Assembly (NCBI GenBank): GCA_963698535.1
Contig: CAVORD010000001.1
Coordinates: 1,798,001 to 1,862,000, forward strand
Length of the DNA: 64,000 nt
From: CAVORD01 sp963698535
Lineage (GTDB): Bacteria; Bacteroidota; Bacteroidia; Bacteroidales; VadinHA17
Direction: 5' to 3'
The notes below the pieces were generated by a model. It was not told the DNA's origin and searched no databases. It saw only the letters and a program-made list of their open reading frames with translations. Position 1 is the stretch's first letter; each line of letters opens with the position of its first letter. The position numbers were made by a program, and so were the translations under genes. Below are positions 54,285 to 62,042 of this stretch, one piece after another.

Positions 54285-54545
54285 ATGGCACATAAGAAAG
54301 GAGCAGGTAGTTCACGTAACGGTCGCGAATCGGAAAGTAAGCGATTGGGAGTGAAACTTTTTGGCGGCCAGACAGCAAAAGCCGGTAATATAATTATCAG
54401 ACAGAGAGGCACTGTTCACCATCCGGGTGAAAATGTAGGTATGGGTAAAGATCATACCCTGTTTGCGCTGACCGATGGCACTATTGAGTTCAGGAAGAAA
54501 AAAGACAATAAGTCATTTGTTTCTGTTAAGCCGGTAAGCGAATAG
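54285..54545 (+). CDS. rpmA: 50S ribosomal protein L27
   Basis: 86 residues. The N-terminus MAHKKGAGSSRNGRESESKRLGVK is the L27 signature, whose N-terminal tail reaches the peptidyl-transferase centre. IIRQRGTVHHPGENVGMGKDHTLFAL completes the family pattern. No N-terminal leader of the Firmicutes type is present. Second gene of the rplU operon, closed by a strong terminator. Confidence 0.97.
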   Translation: MAHKKGAGSSRNGRESESKRLGVKLFGGQTAKAGNIIIRQRGTVHHPGENVGMGKDHTLFALTDGTIEFRKKKDNKSFVSVKPVSE

Positions 54546-54567
54546 TTCTTACCGTAAGAATATTAAG

Positions 54568-54614
54568 CTCCTGAAAACTTTTCCCCGGGAAAAGCCTTTT
54601 CAGGAGTTTTTTTT
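54568..54614 (+). terminator. Terminator after rpmA
   Basis: CTCCTGAAAA (54568-54577) pairs with TTTTCAGGAG (54597-54606), with an inner stem CTTTTCC/GGAAAAG, followed by eight T. Confidence 0.9.
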
Positions 54615-54672
54615 ACCTTTACCATTCGTGGGGCAGGTGCCCGATAATTCAACACTTCAACATCTAACCGCT

Positions 54673-55944
54673 ATGCTGACTATTAATCTTCTAAGAGAAA
54701 ATCCCGATCTGGTAATTGAGAGACTTAAGGTTAAGAACTTTAATGCTGCTCCAGTAATTGAAAAGATCTTAACTCTTGACAACAGGAAAAGAGAGTTGCA
54801 GGTCAGGGCCGACTCGCTGCAGAATGAAGCAAATACTATCTCCAGGGAAATAGGAAAGCTTATGGCTACAGGCAGAAAGGCTGAGGCTGAAGAGATGAAG
54901 GGTAAGACCGGCGCTATCAAAGATGAGGTAAAAAAGCTTAATGATGAGCTTAATGAGTCAGAGGTCGCTCTCAAAGAGCTGATAGTAACTTTGCCCAACC
55001 TGCCACATACATCTGTCCCGGCAGGAAAAACTCCGGAAGATAACGAAGTGGTCAAGACAGGCGGTAAGATGCCTCTCCTTTATCCAGGATCTGTTCCGCA
55101 CTGGGACCTTATAAAGAAGTATAATATCATTGATTTCGATCTTGGGATAAAGATCACAGGAGCAGGATTTCCGGTTTATAAAGGCAAGGGCGCTGCTCTG
55201 CAAAGAGCACTTATAAGCTGGTTCCTGGAGGAAGGTATCAAAGCGGGTTTTGAAGAGATACTACCCCCTATTGTGGTAAATGAAGATTCCGGTTTTGGAA
55301 CGGGACAGCTGCCCGACAAAGAGGGACAGATGTACCACGCTACCCTCGATAATTTTTACCTTATACCCACAGCCGAGGTGCCAGTTACCAACCTCTACAG
55401 AGATGTCATCCTTGATACAGATGATCTGCCAATTAGAAATGTGGCCTATACACCCTGTTTCCGACGGGAAGCTGGTTCATGGGGAGCACATGTTAGGGGA
55501 CTTAACAGACTTCATCAGTTCGACAAGGTGGAAATTGTTCAGATAACTCACCCCGATAAATCATATGATGCTCTTAACGAGATGGTTAGCCACGTGGAAG
55601 GCCTTGTTGAAAAACTTGAACTACCCTATCGCATTGTAAAACTTTGTGGAGGAGATATGTCATTTACATCTGCCTTAACATACGATTTTGAGGTATTTTC
55701 AGCGGCTCAGGAACGGTGGCTTGAGGTAAGCTCCGTTTCGAACTTCGAGTCGTTCCAGGCAAACAGACTGAAGTGCCGCTACCGCGATAGCTCAAAACAG
55801 AACAAGCTTGTTCATACACTCAATGGAAGTGCCCTCGCACTCCCAAGGATAGTTGCTTCAATACTTGAGAACAACCAGACACCTGAAGGAATAGTTGTGC
55901 CAGAAGTATTGAGGAAGTTTACGGGGTTCGATATTATTTCCTGA
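54673..55944 (+). CDS. serS: Serine--tRNA ligase
   Basis: Class II synthetase charging tRNA-Ser (and tRNA-Sec where present). ATG 54673 is used: it gives MLTINLLRENPDLVIERL, the normal N-terminus, whereas the open frame upstream starts at a GTG inside the promoter area. 423 residues. The N-terminal coiled-coil arm (about 25-105) reaches the tRNA long arm. The catalytic core has motif 2 FRREAGSWG near 270-278, LHQFDKVEIVQIT, and motif 3 LNGSALALPRIVASILEN near 386-403. A TACCTTTA near-consensus box lies at 54614-54621, just after the rpmA terminator. Confidence 0.96.
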   Translation: MLTINLLRENPDLVIERLKVKNFNAAPVIEKILTLDNRKRELQVRADSLQNEANTISREIGKLMATGRKAEAEEMKGKTGAIKDEVKKLNDELNESEVALKELIVTLPNLPHTSVPAGKTPEDNEVVKTGGKMPLLYPGSVPHWDLIKKYNIIDFDLGIKITGAGFPVYKGKGAALQRALISWFLEEGIKAGFEEILPPIVVNEDSGFGTGQLPDKEGQMYHATLDNFYLIPTAEVPVTNLYRDVILDTDDLPIRNVAYTPCFRREAGSWGAHVRGLNRLHQFDKVEIVQITHPDKSYDALNEMVSHVEGLVEKLELPYRIVKLCGGDMSFTSALTYDFEVFSAAQERWLEVSSVSNFESFQANRLKCRYRDSSKQNKLVHTLNGSALALPRIVASILENNQTPEGIVVPEVLRKFTGFDIIS

Positions 55945-55959
55945 TCCTTTCCCCATACC

Positions 55960-56850
55960 ATGGAAGACAACAGGAAGTCGTTAATTTTTGCGATCCTGGC
56001 AATCGTTGCCTGGGCTACTATCCCTACTGCTTTCAAGATAGGACTCGAGACACTGCCGGTATTGTCTATGCTGACAGTAGCGTCGGTCTCCTCAACGCTG
56101 GTACTGCTGGTAATAATAGCTCTTTCCGGTAAATTGAGTATCACCTTCAGATTCCGGAAGGGAGATATAGCAAGGAGTGTGGTTCTTGGATTGATAAACC
56201 CGGTTCTCTATTATCTTATCTTGCTGAAGGCCTATCAGCTTCTTCCCGCACAGGTGGCACAGCCACTTAATATGATATGGCCTATAATTCTTGTCTTCCT
56301 GTCGGTACCTCTTCTTGGACACAAGGTTTCCAGGAAAAGCATTGTCAGCCTCTTTATTAGCTTCGCCGGTGTTTATGTTATTGCCTCTCAGGGTAATCTT
56401 CTTCATCCGGGGAAATCCGACCCCCTCGGGGTATTTCTGGCAACATGCAGTTCTGTTTTCTGGGCATTCTATTTTATCCTCAATGTAAGAGATAAACGCG
56501 ACCCTGCCGTCAAGCTTTTTCTCAACTTCCTTGTAGCATCAGCAGTATTGGTTCCGCTATGGCTGGCAATAGGCGACCATTCAATGTTCCGTGATACCAA
56601 AGGTCTTATCACTTCGGTTTATATCGGGATATTTGAGATGGGCCTTACCTTCTGGCTATGGCTTACTGCCATGAGCTATGCAAAATCGACGGCCCTCATC
56701 AGCAATCTTGTCTACCTCGCTCCTTTCCTGTCGCTTATTTTCATCAGCATATTCCTGGTGGAGATAATCTATATCACCACTCCTATAGGCCTTATTTTCA
56801 TAATTGCCGGCATATTTCTTCAGAACAGGAGGACAATATCCAGAACATAA
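55960..56850 (+). CDS. EamA/DMT-family transporter
   Basis: A 296-residue membrane protein with ten predicted helices in two EamA repeats. First repeat: IFAILAIVAWATIPTAFKIG, then SMLTVASVSSTLVLLVIIAL and PVLYYLILLKAYQLLPAQVA. Second repeat: VFLATCSSVFWAFYFILNVR, FEMGLTFWLWLTAMSYAKST and LAPFLSLIFISIFLVEIIYI. Family members export or exchange small metabolites; the substrate cannot be inferred. It starts 15 bases after serS. Confidence 0.88.
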   Translation: MEDNRKSLIFAILAIVAWATIPTAFKIGLETLPVLSMLTVASVSSTLVLLVIIALSGKLSITFRFRKGDIARSVVLGLINPVLYYLILLKAYQLLPAQVAQPLNMIWPIILVFLSVPLLGHKVSRKSIVSLFISFAGVYVIASQGNLLHPGKSDPLGVFLATCSSVFWAFYFILNVRDKRDPAVKLFLNFLVASAVLVPLWLAIGDHSMFRDTKGLITSVYIGIFEMGLTFWLWLTAMSYAKSTALISNLVYLAPFLSLIFISIFLVEIIYITTPIGLIFIIAGIFLQNRRTISRT

Positions 56851-56951
56851 TTTAGTTATATTTGTTGATTGATCGGACCTCTGCAGTCCGATTATTACAT
56901 AATATATGATTTAAACTCTGAATAGCTGAATATTAAAAGGAGGAGAAAGCA

Positions 56952-58259
56952 ATGAGAAGATTTATTTTAATTTCCATTCTGGCAGTTGTGGTGCTTTCAT
57001 CATGCAAAAAAGAGGTGGAGCCAAATAGCGAATGGACAGCAGATATAGGGGCAAGAGATGCCCTTTATGGACTTATGTACGAATGGTACTACTGGTATAA
57101 AGATATACCTGTGACAGATAAGAAGCTATTCGACAACCCATATGATCTTCTGCAGGCGATGAAGTACAAACCAGTTGACAGATGGAGTTATTCTGTTCCT
57201 TATGATGTATTTACTTCATACTATGCAGGCGCTTTTGCAGGTCACGGTTATTATATGGGCATTGACGGCGACAATAAGGCTCGTATTGCTTATATATACA
57301 AGAAATCGCCTCTGTTCGCTTCCGGGGTAAGACGCGGATGGGAAATCAAGAAAGTTAACGGGGTCGACATAGCTCCCCTCTATATTGCTAATGACCCGTT
57401 ATATAACACTATAATGGGTCCGAAAGAAGCCGGAGTACCCAATACATTTCTTTTTGGACGGCCGGGAAAAACAGATACTACAATAGTATCTACAAAAGCC
57501 TCATTCAATGTAAACTCTGTACTTCTTGCCGATACTCTTCACCTTAGCAGTGGTATTACCGGTCACCTGGTTTTCGAATCATTCATTGAGCCCTCCGTAC
57601 AGGAGCTGGACTCAGCTTTTGCCATTTTTCAGGCAGCCAATGTTACAGATCTCATAATCGACCTACGCTATAATGGTGGCGGAATGCTTAGCGTAGCTCA
57701 CACCCTTGCCAGTTATATTATCGGCAACGGCGCCACAGATAAAGTTTTTGTCAGGTATAAACATAATGACAAGAAGATCTCGGAAAACGAAACAACATAC
57801 TTCAAAACAACGACGCATCCATTGGGATTATCACGCCTTGTTGTCATTTCGTCACGCGAGTCTGCATCAGCAAGTGAGGTAATAATCAACTCACTGAGGG
57901 CTCATATCCCGGTTACACTTATCGGTGATACTACCTATGGAAAACCTACCGGAATGTATCTGTTCGGCTACCCCTCAACGAATCCAAAGTATGCATTTGT
58001 TCCGGTAACCTTTTCCCTATTCAACGCTCAGGATCAGGGTGATTTCTTCGATGGTATTCCAGTCACTAATTATGTCCCGGACGACCTGACAAGGGACTTC
58101 AATAACAGGGATGAGCTATGTCTGAAAGAGTCTATAGCATTTCTAACCGGTCAGGGTACCAAGTCGGCATATGTAAAGACTTCAAGGCCTCTGTTGAGTA
58201 AAAAGCCTGAATGGCAATCAAATACCATTGTAATAAAGGATATTAAACCCCAGTATTGA
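56952..58259 (+). CDS. S41-family (C-terminal processing-type) peptidase lipoprotein
   Basis: 435 residues with a lipoprotein signal (lipobox LSSC, Cys 18). An N-terminal helical region (ALYGLMYEWYYWYKDIP) is common to Bacteroidota S41 proteins. A PDZ-like domain (about 100-185: SPLFASGVRRGWEIKKVNGV) follows, then the S41 core with DLIIDLRYNGGGMLSVAH near 233-250, the nucleophile Ser 306 in SRESASASEV, and the general base Lys 331 in TYGKPTG. It is likely a periplasmic protease. Its TGA overlaps the TTG start of ruvC. Confidence 0.92.
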   Translation: MRRFILISILAVVVLSSCKKEVEPNSEWTADIGARDALYGLMYEWYYWYKDIPVTDKKLFDNPYDLLQAMKYKPVDRWSYSVPYDVFTSYYAGAFAGHGYYMGIDGDNKARIAYIYKKSPLFASGVRRGWEIKKVNGVDIAPLYIANDPLYNTIMGPKEAGVPNTFLFGRPGKTDTTIVSTKASFNVNSVLLADTLHLSSGITGHLVFESFIEPSVQELDSAFAIFQAANVTDLIIDLRYNGGGMLSVAHTLASYIIGNGATDKVFVRYKHNDKKISENETTYFKTTTHPLGLSRLVVISSRESASASEVIINSLRAHIPVTLIGDTTYGKPTGMYLFGYPSTNPKYAFVPVTFSLFNAQDQGDFFDGIPVTNYVPDDLTRDFNNRDELCLKESIAFLTGQGTKSAYVKTSRPLLSKKPEWQSNTIVIKDIKPQY

Positions 58260-58816
58260 AAGGAGAGATCACCGAAAGGATAATCCTTGGAATAGATCCC
58301 GGGACAAGTATTACCGGGTATGGCGTGCTCCGGATTACCGGTAATAAACCGGAGCCGCTTTCGATGGGTATTCTCGACCTCAGAAAAACAGGTGACCATT
58401 TTATCAAGATCAAAACCATATTTGAGAAGGTTGTTGAGCTCATAGAGGAGTTCCACCCCGATGAACTGGCCATAGAGGCTCCCTTTTATGGAAAAAATGT
58501 ACAATCTATGCTTAAACTGGGACGGGCGCAGGGAGCTGCAATAGCTGCGGCACTATCCAGGTCGGTCCCGGTATCGGAATATGCTCCGAGAAGTGTGAAG
58601 CAATCAATAACCGGAATGGGTGCCGCTTCCAAGGAACAGGTAGCAGGGATGTTGATGAACATTCTCAGCTACAAAAAAGATATCCCTCTTGATGCTACAG
58701 ATGCAATGGCTGTCGCCCTTTGTCACTATTACCAGTCATCAAAACCGCAGGGCAAGGATGGTCCTAAAAACTGGAATGATTTTATGCGTAAGAATCCTGA
58801 CCGGGTAAAGGGATAG
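58256..58816 (+). CDS. ruvC: Crossover junction endodeoxyribonuclease RuvC
   Basis: Holliday-junction resolvase. 186 residues from a TTG start at 58256, which overlaps the stop of the previous gene (TTGA). No ATG lies between it and the catalytic region, so TTG is required. RNase H-like acidic residues: Asp 14 in LGIDPGTSITGYG, Glu in LAIEAPFYGKN near 73-83, and the C-terminal pair in PLDATDAMAVALCH near 144-157. The C-terminal extension KDGPKNWNDFMRKNPDRVKG is unremarkable. Confidence 0.95.
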   Translation: MKGEITERIILGIDPGTSITGYGVLRITGNKPEPLSMGILDLRKTGDHFIKIKTIFEKVVELIEEFHPDELAIEAPFYGKNVQSMLKLGRAQGAAIAAALSRSVPVSEYAPRSVKQSITGMGAASKEQVAGMLMNILSYKKDIPLDATDAMAVALCHYYQSSKPQGKDGPKNWNDFMRKNPDRVKG

Positions 58817-58819
58817 AAA

Positions 58820-59521
58820 CTAATCGAGCGTTGCTGCTATTGATGCAATGCTTACCCTCAATCCATCGACCCCGGAAAAGCAATTGACGCAGGCCTCAAT
58901 TGTGGCACCTGTTGTTATTACATCGTCGACCAGAAGTATATGTTTCCCTCTTATTCTTTCTCCGTCGCGAAGACGAAAAAGACCTTCTACATTTACCCAG
59001 CGGTCGTATCTTCCCCTTAAGGTCTGTGTACCGGTGGACGATACTCTTTCTATAACATCACTGTATATTGGAATTCCTGTTATCTCCGATATACCCTCTG
59101 CAATAAGGTCACTTTGGTTGAACCCTCTCTTTCTCTCTTTGTCGGGGTGAAGAGGCACGGCTACAATGGCATCGACAGTTTCCACCCACTCCAGTTTCAA
59201 CATCTTTTTCCCAAAAAAAGCACCCAAAAATGGTCCTAGTTCCTTTATCTCTTTATATTTCAAACGATGTATAATATTTTGGACAGGAGTGCCGGCTGAG
59301 TAAGAAGAGAGCGATATCACATTCTCAGTTTTGCACCTGCCCCAGAACATCTTTTCCACCTCGCTGCCTGGTGTCGACCAGAGAGAGGGCACAGGGATAT
59401 TGGTAAGGCATTGAGTACAAATCAGTTTTTCATTTGCCATCAGATGGTCGAAACAACCATTACACAATCTCGGGAATAAAAGATAGAGGAGATCATCGAC
59501 GATACCTTTTGACATTTTCAT
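58820..59521 (-). CDS. comF: ComF family phosphoribosyltransferase-like protein
   Basis: 233 residues. N-terminal double zinc finger with Cys 20, 23, 35 and 38 (CNGC...CTQC), then a PRTase fold ending in the PRPP motif HILLVDDVITTGATIEAC near 198-215. Between them lies the family stretch IHRLKYKEIKELGPFLG and PLHPDKERKRGFNQSDLIAEG. ComF takes part in DNA uptake in naturally transformable bacteria, but homologues are almost universal. Convergent with ruvC, three bases apart. Confidence 0.92.
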   Translation of the reverse strand: MKMSKGIVDDLLYLLFPRLCNGCFDHLMANEKLICTQCLTNIPVPSLWSTPGSEVEKMFWGRCKTENVISLSSYSAGTPVQNIIHRLKYKEIKELGPFLGAFFGKKMLKLEWVETVDAIVAVPLHPDKERKRGFNQSDLIAEGISEITGIPIYSDVIERVSSTGTQTLRGRYDRWVNVEGLFRLRDGERIRGKHILLVDDVITTGATIEACVNCFSGVDGLRVSIASIAATLD

Positions 59522-59585
59522 ACAGCGAGAGTAATCCGATAATAAAATTACAGGATCTCCCTAAAAAAGTCAATAAAGAGGTTTG

Positions 59586-59984
59586 CTATTTTTCGATTTT
59601 ACTGGCTATATCAGCAGCCAGTGCCTGGTATCGTTCAGGGGTAATCTTCACCCGGGGCTTAGAAAAAACAAGGTCTCCCTCTGAATCCATCGGCACCAGA
59701 TGTATATGAGCGTGAGGTACTTCCAATCCTATTACTGCAACTCCTATTCTTTTACAAGGGACTACCTTTTTAAGGGCTCTGGCTACCTTCCTGGCAAACA
59801 CCATCATCTCAGCAATGGTCTTATCATCAATATCGAACAGATAATCAACTTCTTCTTTGGGCACAATAAGGGTGTGACCCTCTTTGAGGGGACTGATATC
59901 GAGAAAGGCAATGAACTTGTCATTCTCAGCAACCTTGTAGCATGGAATCTCCCCTTTAATTATCCTTGTGAAGATAGTAGCCAT
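59586..59984 (-). CDS. HIT-family hydrolase
   Basis: 132 residues with the histidine triad VPHAHIHLVP near the middle (HxHxHxx) and the N-terminal FTRIIKGEIPCYKVAEND, FLDISPLKEGHTLIVPKEEV. HIT proteins hydrolyse or transfer nucleotide conjugates (Hint-type adenosine phosphoramidates); the substrate is not determined. It starts 5 bases after greA ends, on the same strand, so they form a small operon. Confidence 0.93.
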   Translation of the reverse strand: MATIFTRIIKGEIPCYKVAENDKFIAFLDISPLKEGHTLIVPKEEVDYLFDIDDKTIAEMMVFARKVARALKKVVPCKRIGVAVIGLEVPHAHIHLVPMDSEGDLVFSKPRVKITPERYQALAADIASKIEK

Positions 59985-59989
59985 CTCTT

Positions 59990-60463
59990 TCAGATTGATA
60001 TTTCAACTATCTCGAACCTGACTGTGCCAGAGGGTACTGTTATCTCTGTAATATCGCCTACCTTCTTACCTATAAGTCCCTGTGCGATAGGTGATCCGAC
60101 GGCGATCTTCTTATCTTTAAGATTAGCTTCACCTTCAGGCACAAGCTGGTACTCCATAACAGAATTATTAAGCAGGTTCTTTATTTTAACCTTGTTAAGA
60201 ATTTTAACCGATGATGTATCAATACGACTTTCGTCGATTATACGTGCACGAGCAACTATGTCCTCCAGCTTTGAGATCTTCATTTCCAGCATACCCTGGG
60301 CTTCCTTGGCGGCAGCATATTCTGCATTCTCCGACAGGTCTCCCTTATCTCTTGCCTCAGCTATCTGGCGTGAAATAGAGGGTCTCTCAACCATCCTCAG
60401 CTGATCAAGCTCTTCCTTCATTTTATGAAGGCCCTCTTCTGTTACATAAACTATGTCAGACAT
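59990..60463 (-). CDS. greA: Transcription elongation factor GreA
   Basis: 157 residues. The N-terminal coiled coil (YVTEEGLHKMKEELDQLRMV; ARDKGDLSENAEYAAAKEAQ, with the acidic tip D-L-S-E-N-A-E-Y that activates RNA polymerase cleavage) is followed by an FKBP-like C-terminal domain (YQLVPEGEANLKDKKIAVGS; IGKKVGDITEITVPSGTVRF). Rescues backtracked RNA polymerase. A TAAATTTG box lies about 60 bases upstream. Confidence 0.96.
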   Translation of the reverse strand: MSDIVYVTEEGLHKMKEELDQLRMVERPSISRQIAEARDKGDLSENAEYAAAKEAQGMLEMKISKLEDIVARARIIDESRIDTSSVKILNKVKIKNLLNNSVMEYQLVPEGEANLKDKKIAVGSPIAQGLIGKKVGDITEITVPSGTVRFEIVEISI

Positions 60464-60524
60464 GTTACTTCAATTCAAGTTTAAAAAAAAGAAAGAATCC
60501 CCGCTCAGGGAACTCTTCGTTCTA

Positions 60525-60532
60525 CAAATTTA
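60525..60532 (-). promoter_or_regulatory. Candidate -7 promoter box (TAAATTTG) for greA-HIT
   Basis: Minus-strand TAAATTTG, a perfect TAnnTTTG match, 61 bases before the greA ATG at 60463. The -33 element is not clear. Confidence 0.4.
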
Positions 60533-60586
60533 GAACAATTTTTGAATAATTGCTACTTTTTTTACCTCTAACCCCTTGAAAACAAT

Positions 60587-61087
60587 CTAATAGGATGAAA
60601 ATTTGGGTTTCATTATCTCGGAGAAAATTATTGCTTTTTTCAGTTCGAATTCACGAGCAATGTCCGAACCGATTGAATCTTCATCCACAGATATTAAGGA
60701 ATCATTTTCACTGTCTCTATTGGTTGCCATTGACGATACCAGCTCGTCAAACCGATCCTCTTTAACCATGGATTCTGTTATTGAGGAGACGCCTTCGGAG
60801 CTGGCGGCTGCAGCCATTGGCTCATCATAACTACCTTCCTGCTCATAATCCATTTCTACCGGTTCCCCTGTCATCCGTCTTATTGTCTCCTCCATTCTCC
60901 TTCTGGCCTCATCAAACGGATCGTCGATCCTCCTGTAGGAAGGATCCGGAATATCCTCGTCAACAGACTCAAAATCCGGCAGTTGGCTGGCTGCCTGTTT
61001 CTTTTTCTTTCCGGCAACGGAGCCAACAATACCTATTATAGCTGCAATAATATAAAAAATTATTCCCCCGAAATCTTTCTCTTCCAT
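60587..61087 (-). CDS. Membrane-anchored acidic protein of unknown function
   Basis: 166 residues, unrecognised family. One N-terminal membrane helix (GGIIFYIIAAIIGIVGSVAG, about residues 6-25) is followed by a KKKK stop-transfer patch and a long acidic, low-complexity stretch (about 35-140, rich in Asp, Glu and Ser). It closes with a more regular helix FELKKAIIFSEIMKPKFSS. A conserved-looking C-terminal SEIxxPKF helix on an acidic anchored linker is a pattern I have seen in other Bacteroidota hypothetical proteins. It starts 2 bases after the end of the next small gene, so the two are probably co-transcribed. Confidence 0.65.
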   Translation of the reverse strand: MEEKDFGGIIFYIIAAIIGIVGSVAGKKKKQAASQLPDFESVDEDIPDPSYRRIDDPFDEARRRMEETIRRMTGEPVEMDYEQEGSYDEPMAAAASSEGVSSITESMVKEDRFDELVSSMATNRDSENDSLISVDEDSIGSDIAREFELKKAIIFSEIMKPKFSSY

Positions 61088-61089
61088 CT

Positions 61090-61470
61090 CTATCTTTTTG
61101 CTTTTTTTGAACTCTTCCTTACATTCTTTGCTCTGGTCTTATGCCTGATGTCGGTCTCCTTGCGATTCTGTTCCAGTCTTGCCTTCACTTCGGGCTTTTG
61201 CAGGTCGTTATGCTTCTTTACTCTTTTTTTATATGCCTTTTCGCTCTCTTTTCTTCCCTTCTTCTCTTTCTTCTGCTGCGCTTTTTTCGCCTTGAGGGCT
61301 GCTTTGGGTTCCTTTACCATTGAAGGGCTCTTTCTCCCATTCGACCGGAACATCTTCTTTTCAATTCTCTTAATAGCCTTTGTTTGTCCCGATGCTTCCA
61401 CTGGCGAAATCAGAGTGGAGAAGCTAATAATTATAATTAATGAAAGAACTCTGGGGATGAAGTTACGCAT
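61090..61470 (-). CDS. Small exported Lys/Arg-rich protein
   Basis: 126 residues. A signal peptide (VLSLIIIISFSTLISPVEASG, cut near residue 28) is followed by an almost wholly basic, charged chain: KAIKRIEKKMFRS, KEPKAALKAKKAQQKKEKKG, KARLEQNRKETDIRHKTRAK. No cysteines and few hydrophobic residues after the signal, so it is probably helical or disordered outside the cytoplasm. Unknown function. Directly upstream of the anchored acidic protein on the same strand, an opposite-charge neighbour. Divergent from the Rieske-like gene. Confidence 0.6.
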   Translation of the reverse strand: MRNFIPRVLSLIIIISFSTLISPVEASGQTKAIKRIEKKMFRSNGRKSPSMVKEPKAALKAKKAQQKKEKKGRKESEKAYKKRVKKHNDLQKPEVKARLEQNRKETDIRHKTRAKNVRKSSKKAKR

Positions 61471-61533
61471 TACAATAATTCTATTTTTAATAAGTTATAC
61501 CTTTATGCCTTAATAACAGTGAATAACTGACAA

Positions 61534-62013
61534 ATGGTGATATTCTCAAAAATAAGACTTTTTTGGCTTTTTGCATCCTTTATTCTCCTTTTTACTTTCT
61601 GCAGCAGGGAAGAGAATGATATTATCCCCGATATTTATGTAGACTTTTCAATCGACCTTAATGATCCTGAATTTTTTGATCTGAATGAGCCCGGAGGTTT
61701 TGCACTGATAAACGGAACAAATACCAGATACGGTAACAGGGCGGCAGGATTTAAGGGCAGCGGTATAATAATCTATCATTCCCAACCGGGTGAATTTCTT
61801 GCTTTTGACCGAACATGTCCACATGAATATTCAACAACACAGGAAATCGTCAGGGTTAATGTAGATGGTATCTATGCTATTTGCCCTACATGCAATACCA
61901 ACTATGTATTACCATCATTTGGAACACCGATATCCGGTCCCGGGCGTTATCCTTTAAAAAATTACAACACCCGGTTTGACGGACGGTTTATTTATGTGTG
62001 GAACGGCTTCTGA
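61534..62013 (+). CDS. Rieske-fold lipoprotein with unusual ligand set
   Basis: 159 residues with a signal peptide and lipobox FTFC (Cys 23). The C-terminal half reads as a Rieske domain: box 1 FDRTCPHEYS (Cys 95, His 97) and box 2 ICPTCNTNYVLPSFGTPISG (Cys 117, Cys 120). Then comes GPGRYPLKNY, the usual region after box 2. Canonical Rieske centres have CxH and CxxH; here the second histidine is replaced by cysteine, giving three Cys and one His. Such variants occur among Bacteroidota lipoproteins, as I recall. Electron-transfer or structural role unknown. A near-consensus TACCTTTA box is at 61499-61506. Confidence 0.75.
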   Translation: MVIFSKIRLFWLFASFILLFTFCSREENDIIPDIYVDFSIDLNDPEFFDLNEPGGFALINGTNTRYGNRAAGFKGSGIIIYHSQPGEFLAFDRTCPHEYSTTQEIVRVNVDGIYAICPTCNTNYVLPSFGTPISGPGRYPLKNYNTRFDGRFIYVWNGF

Positions 62014-62042
62014 TAAAGAAAGGTCGTAATCGCAGCAAAACA

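Noticed and set aside
58820..59521. Natural competence locus
   Set aside because: comF homologues are widespread outside competent bacteria, and no other com genes are in the window.
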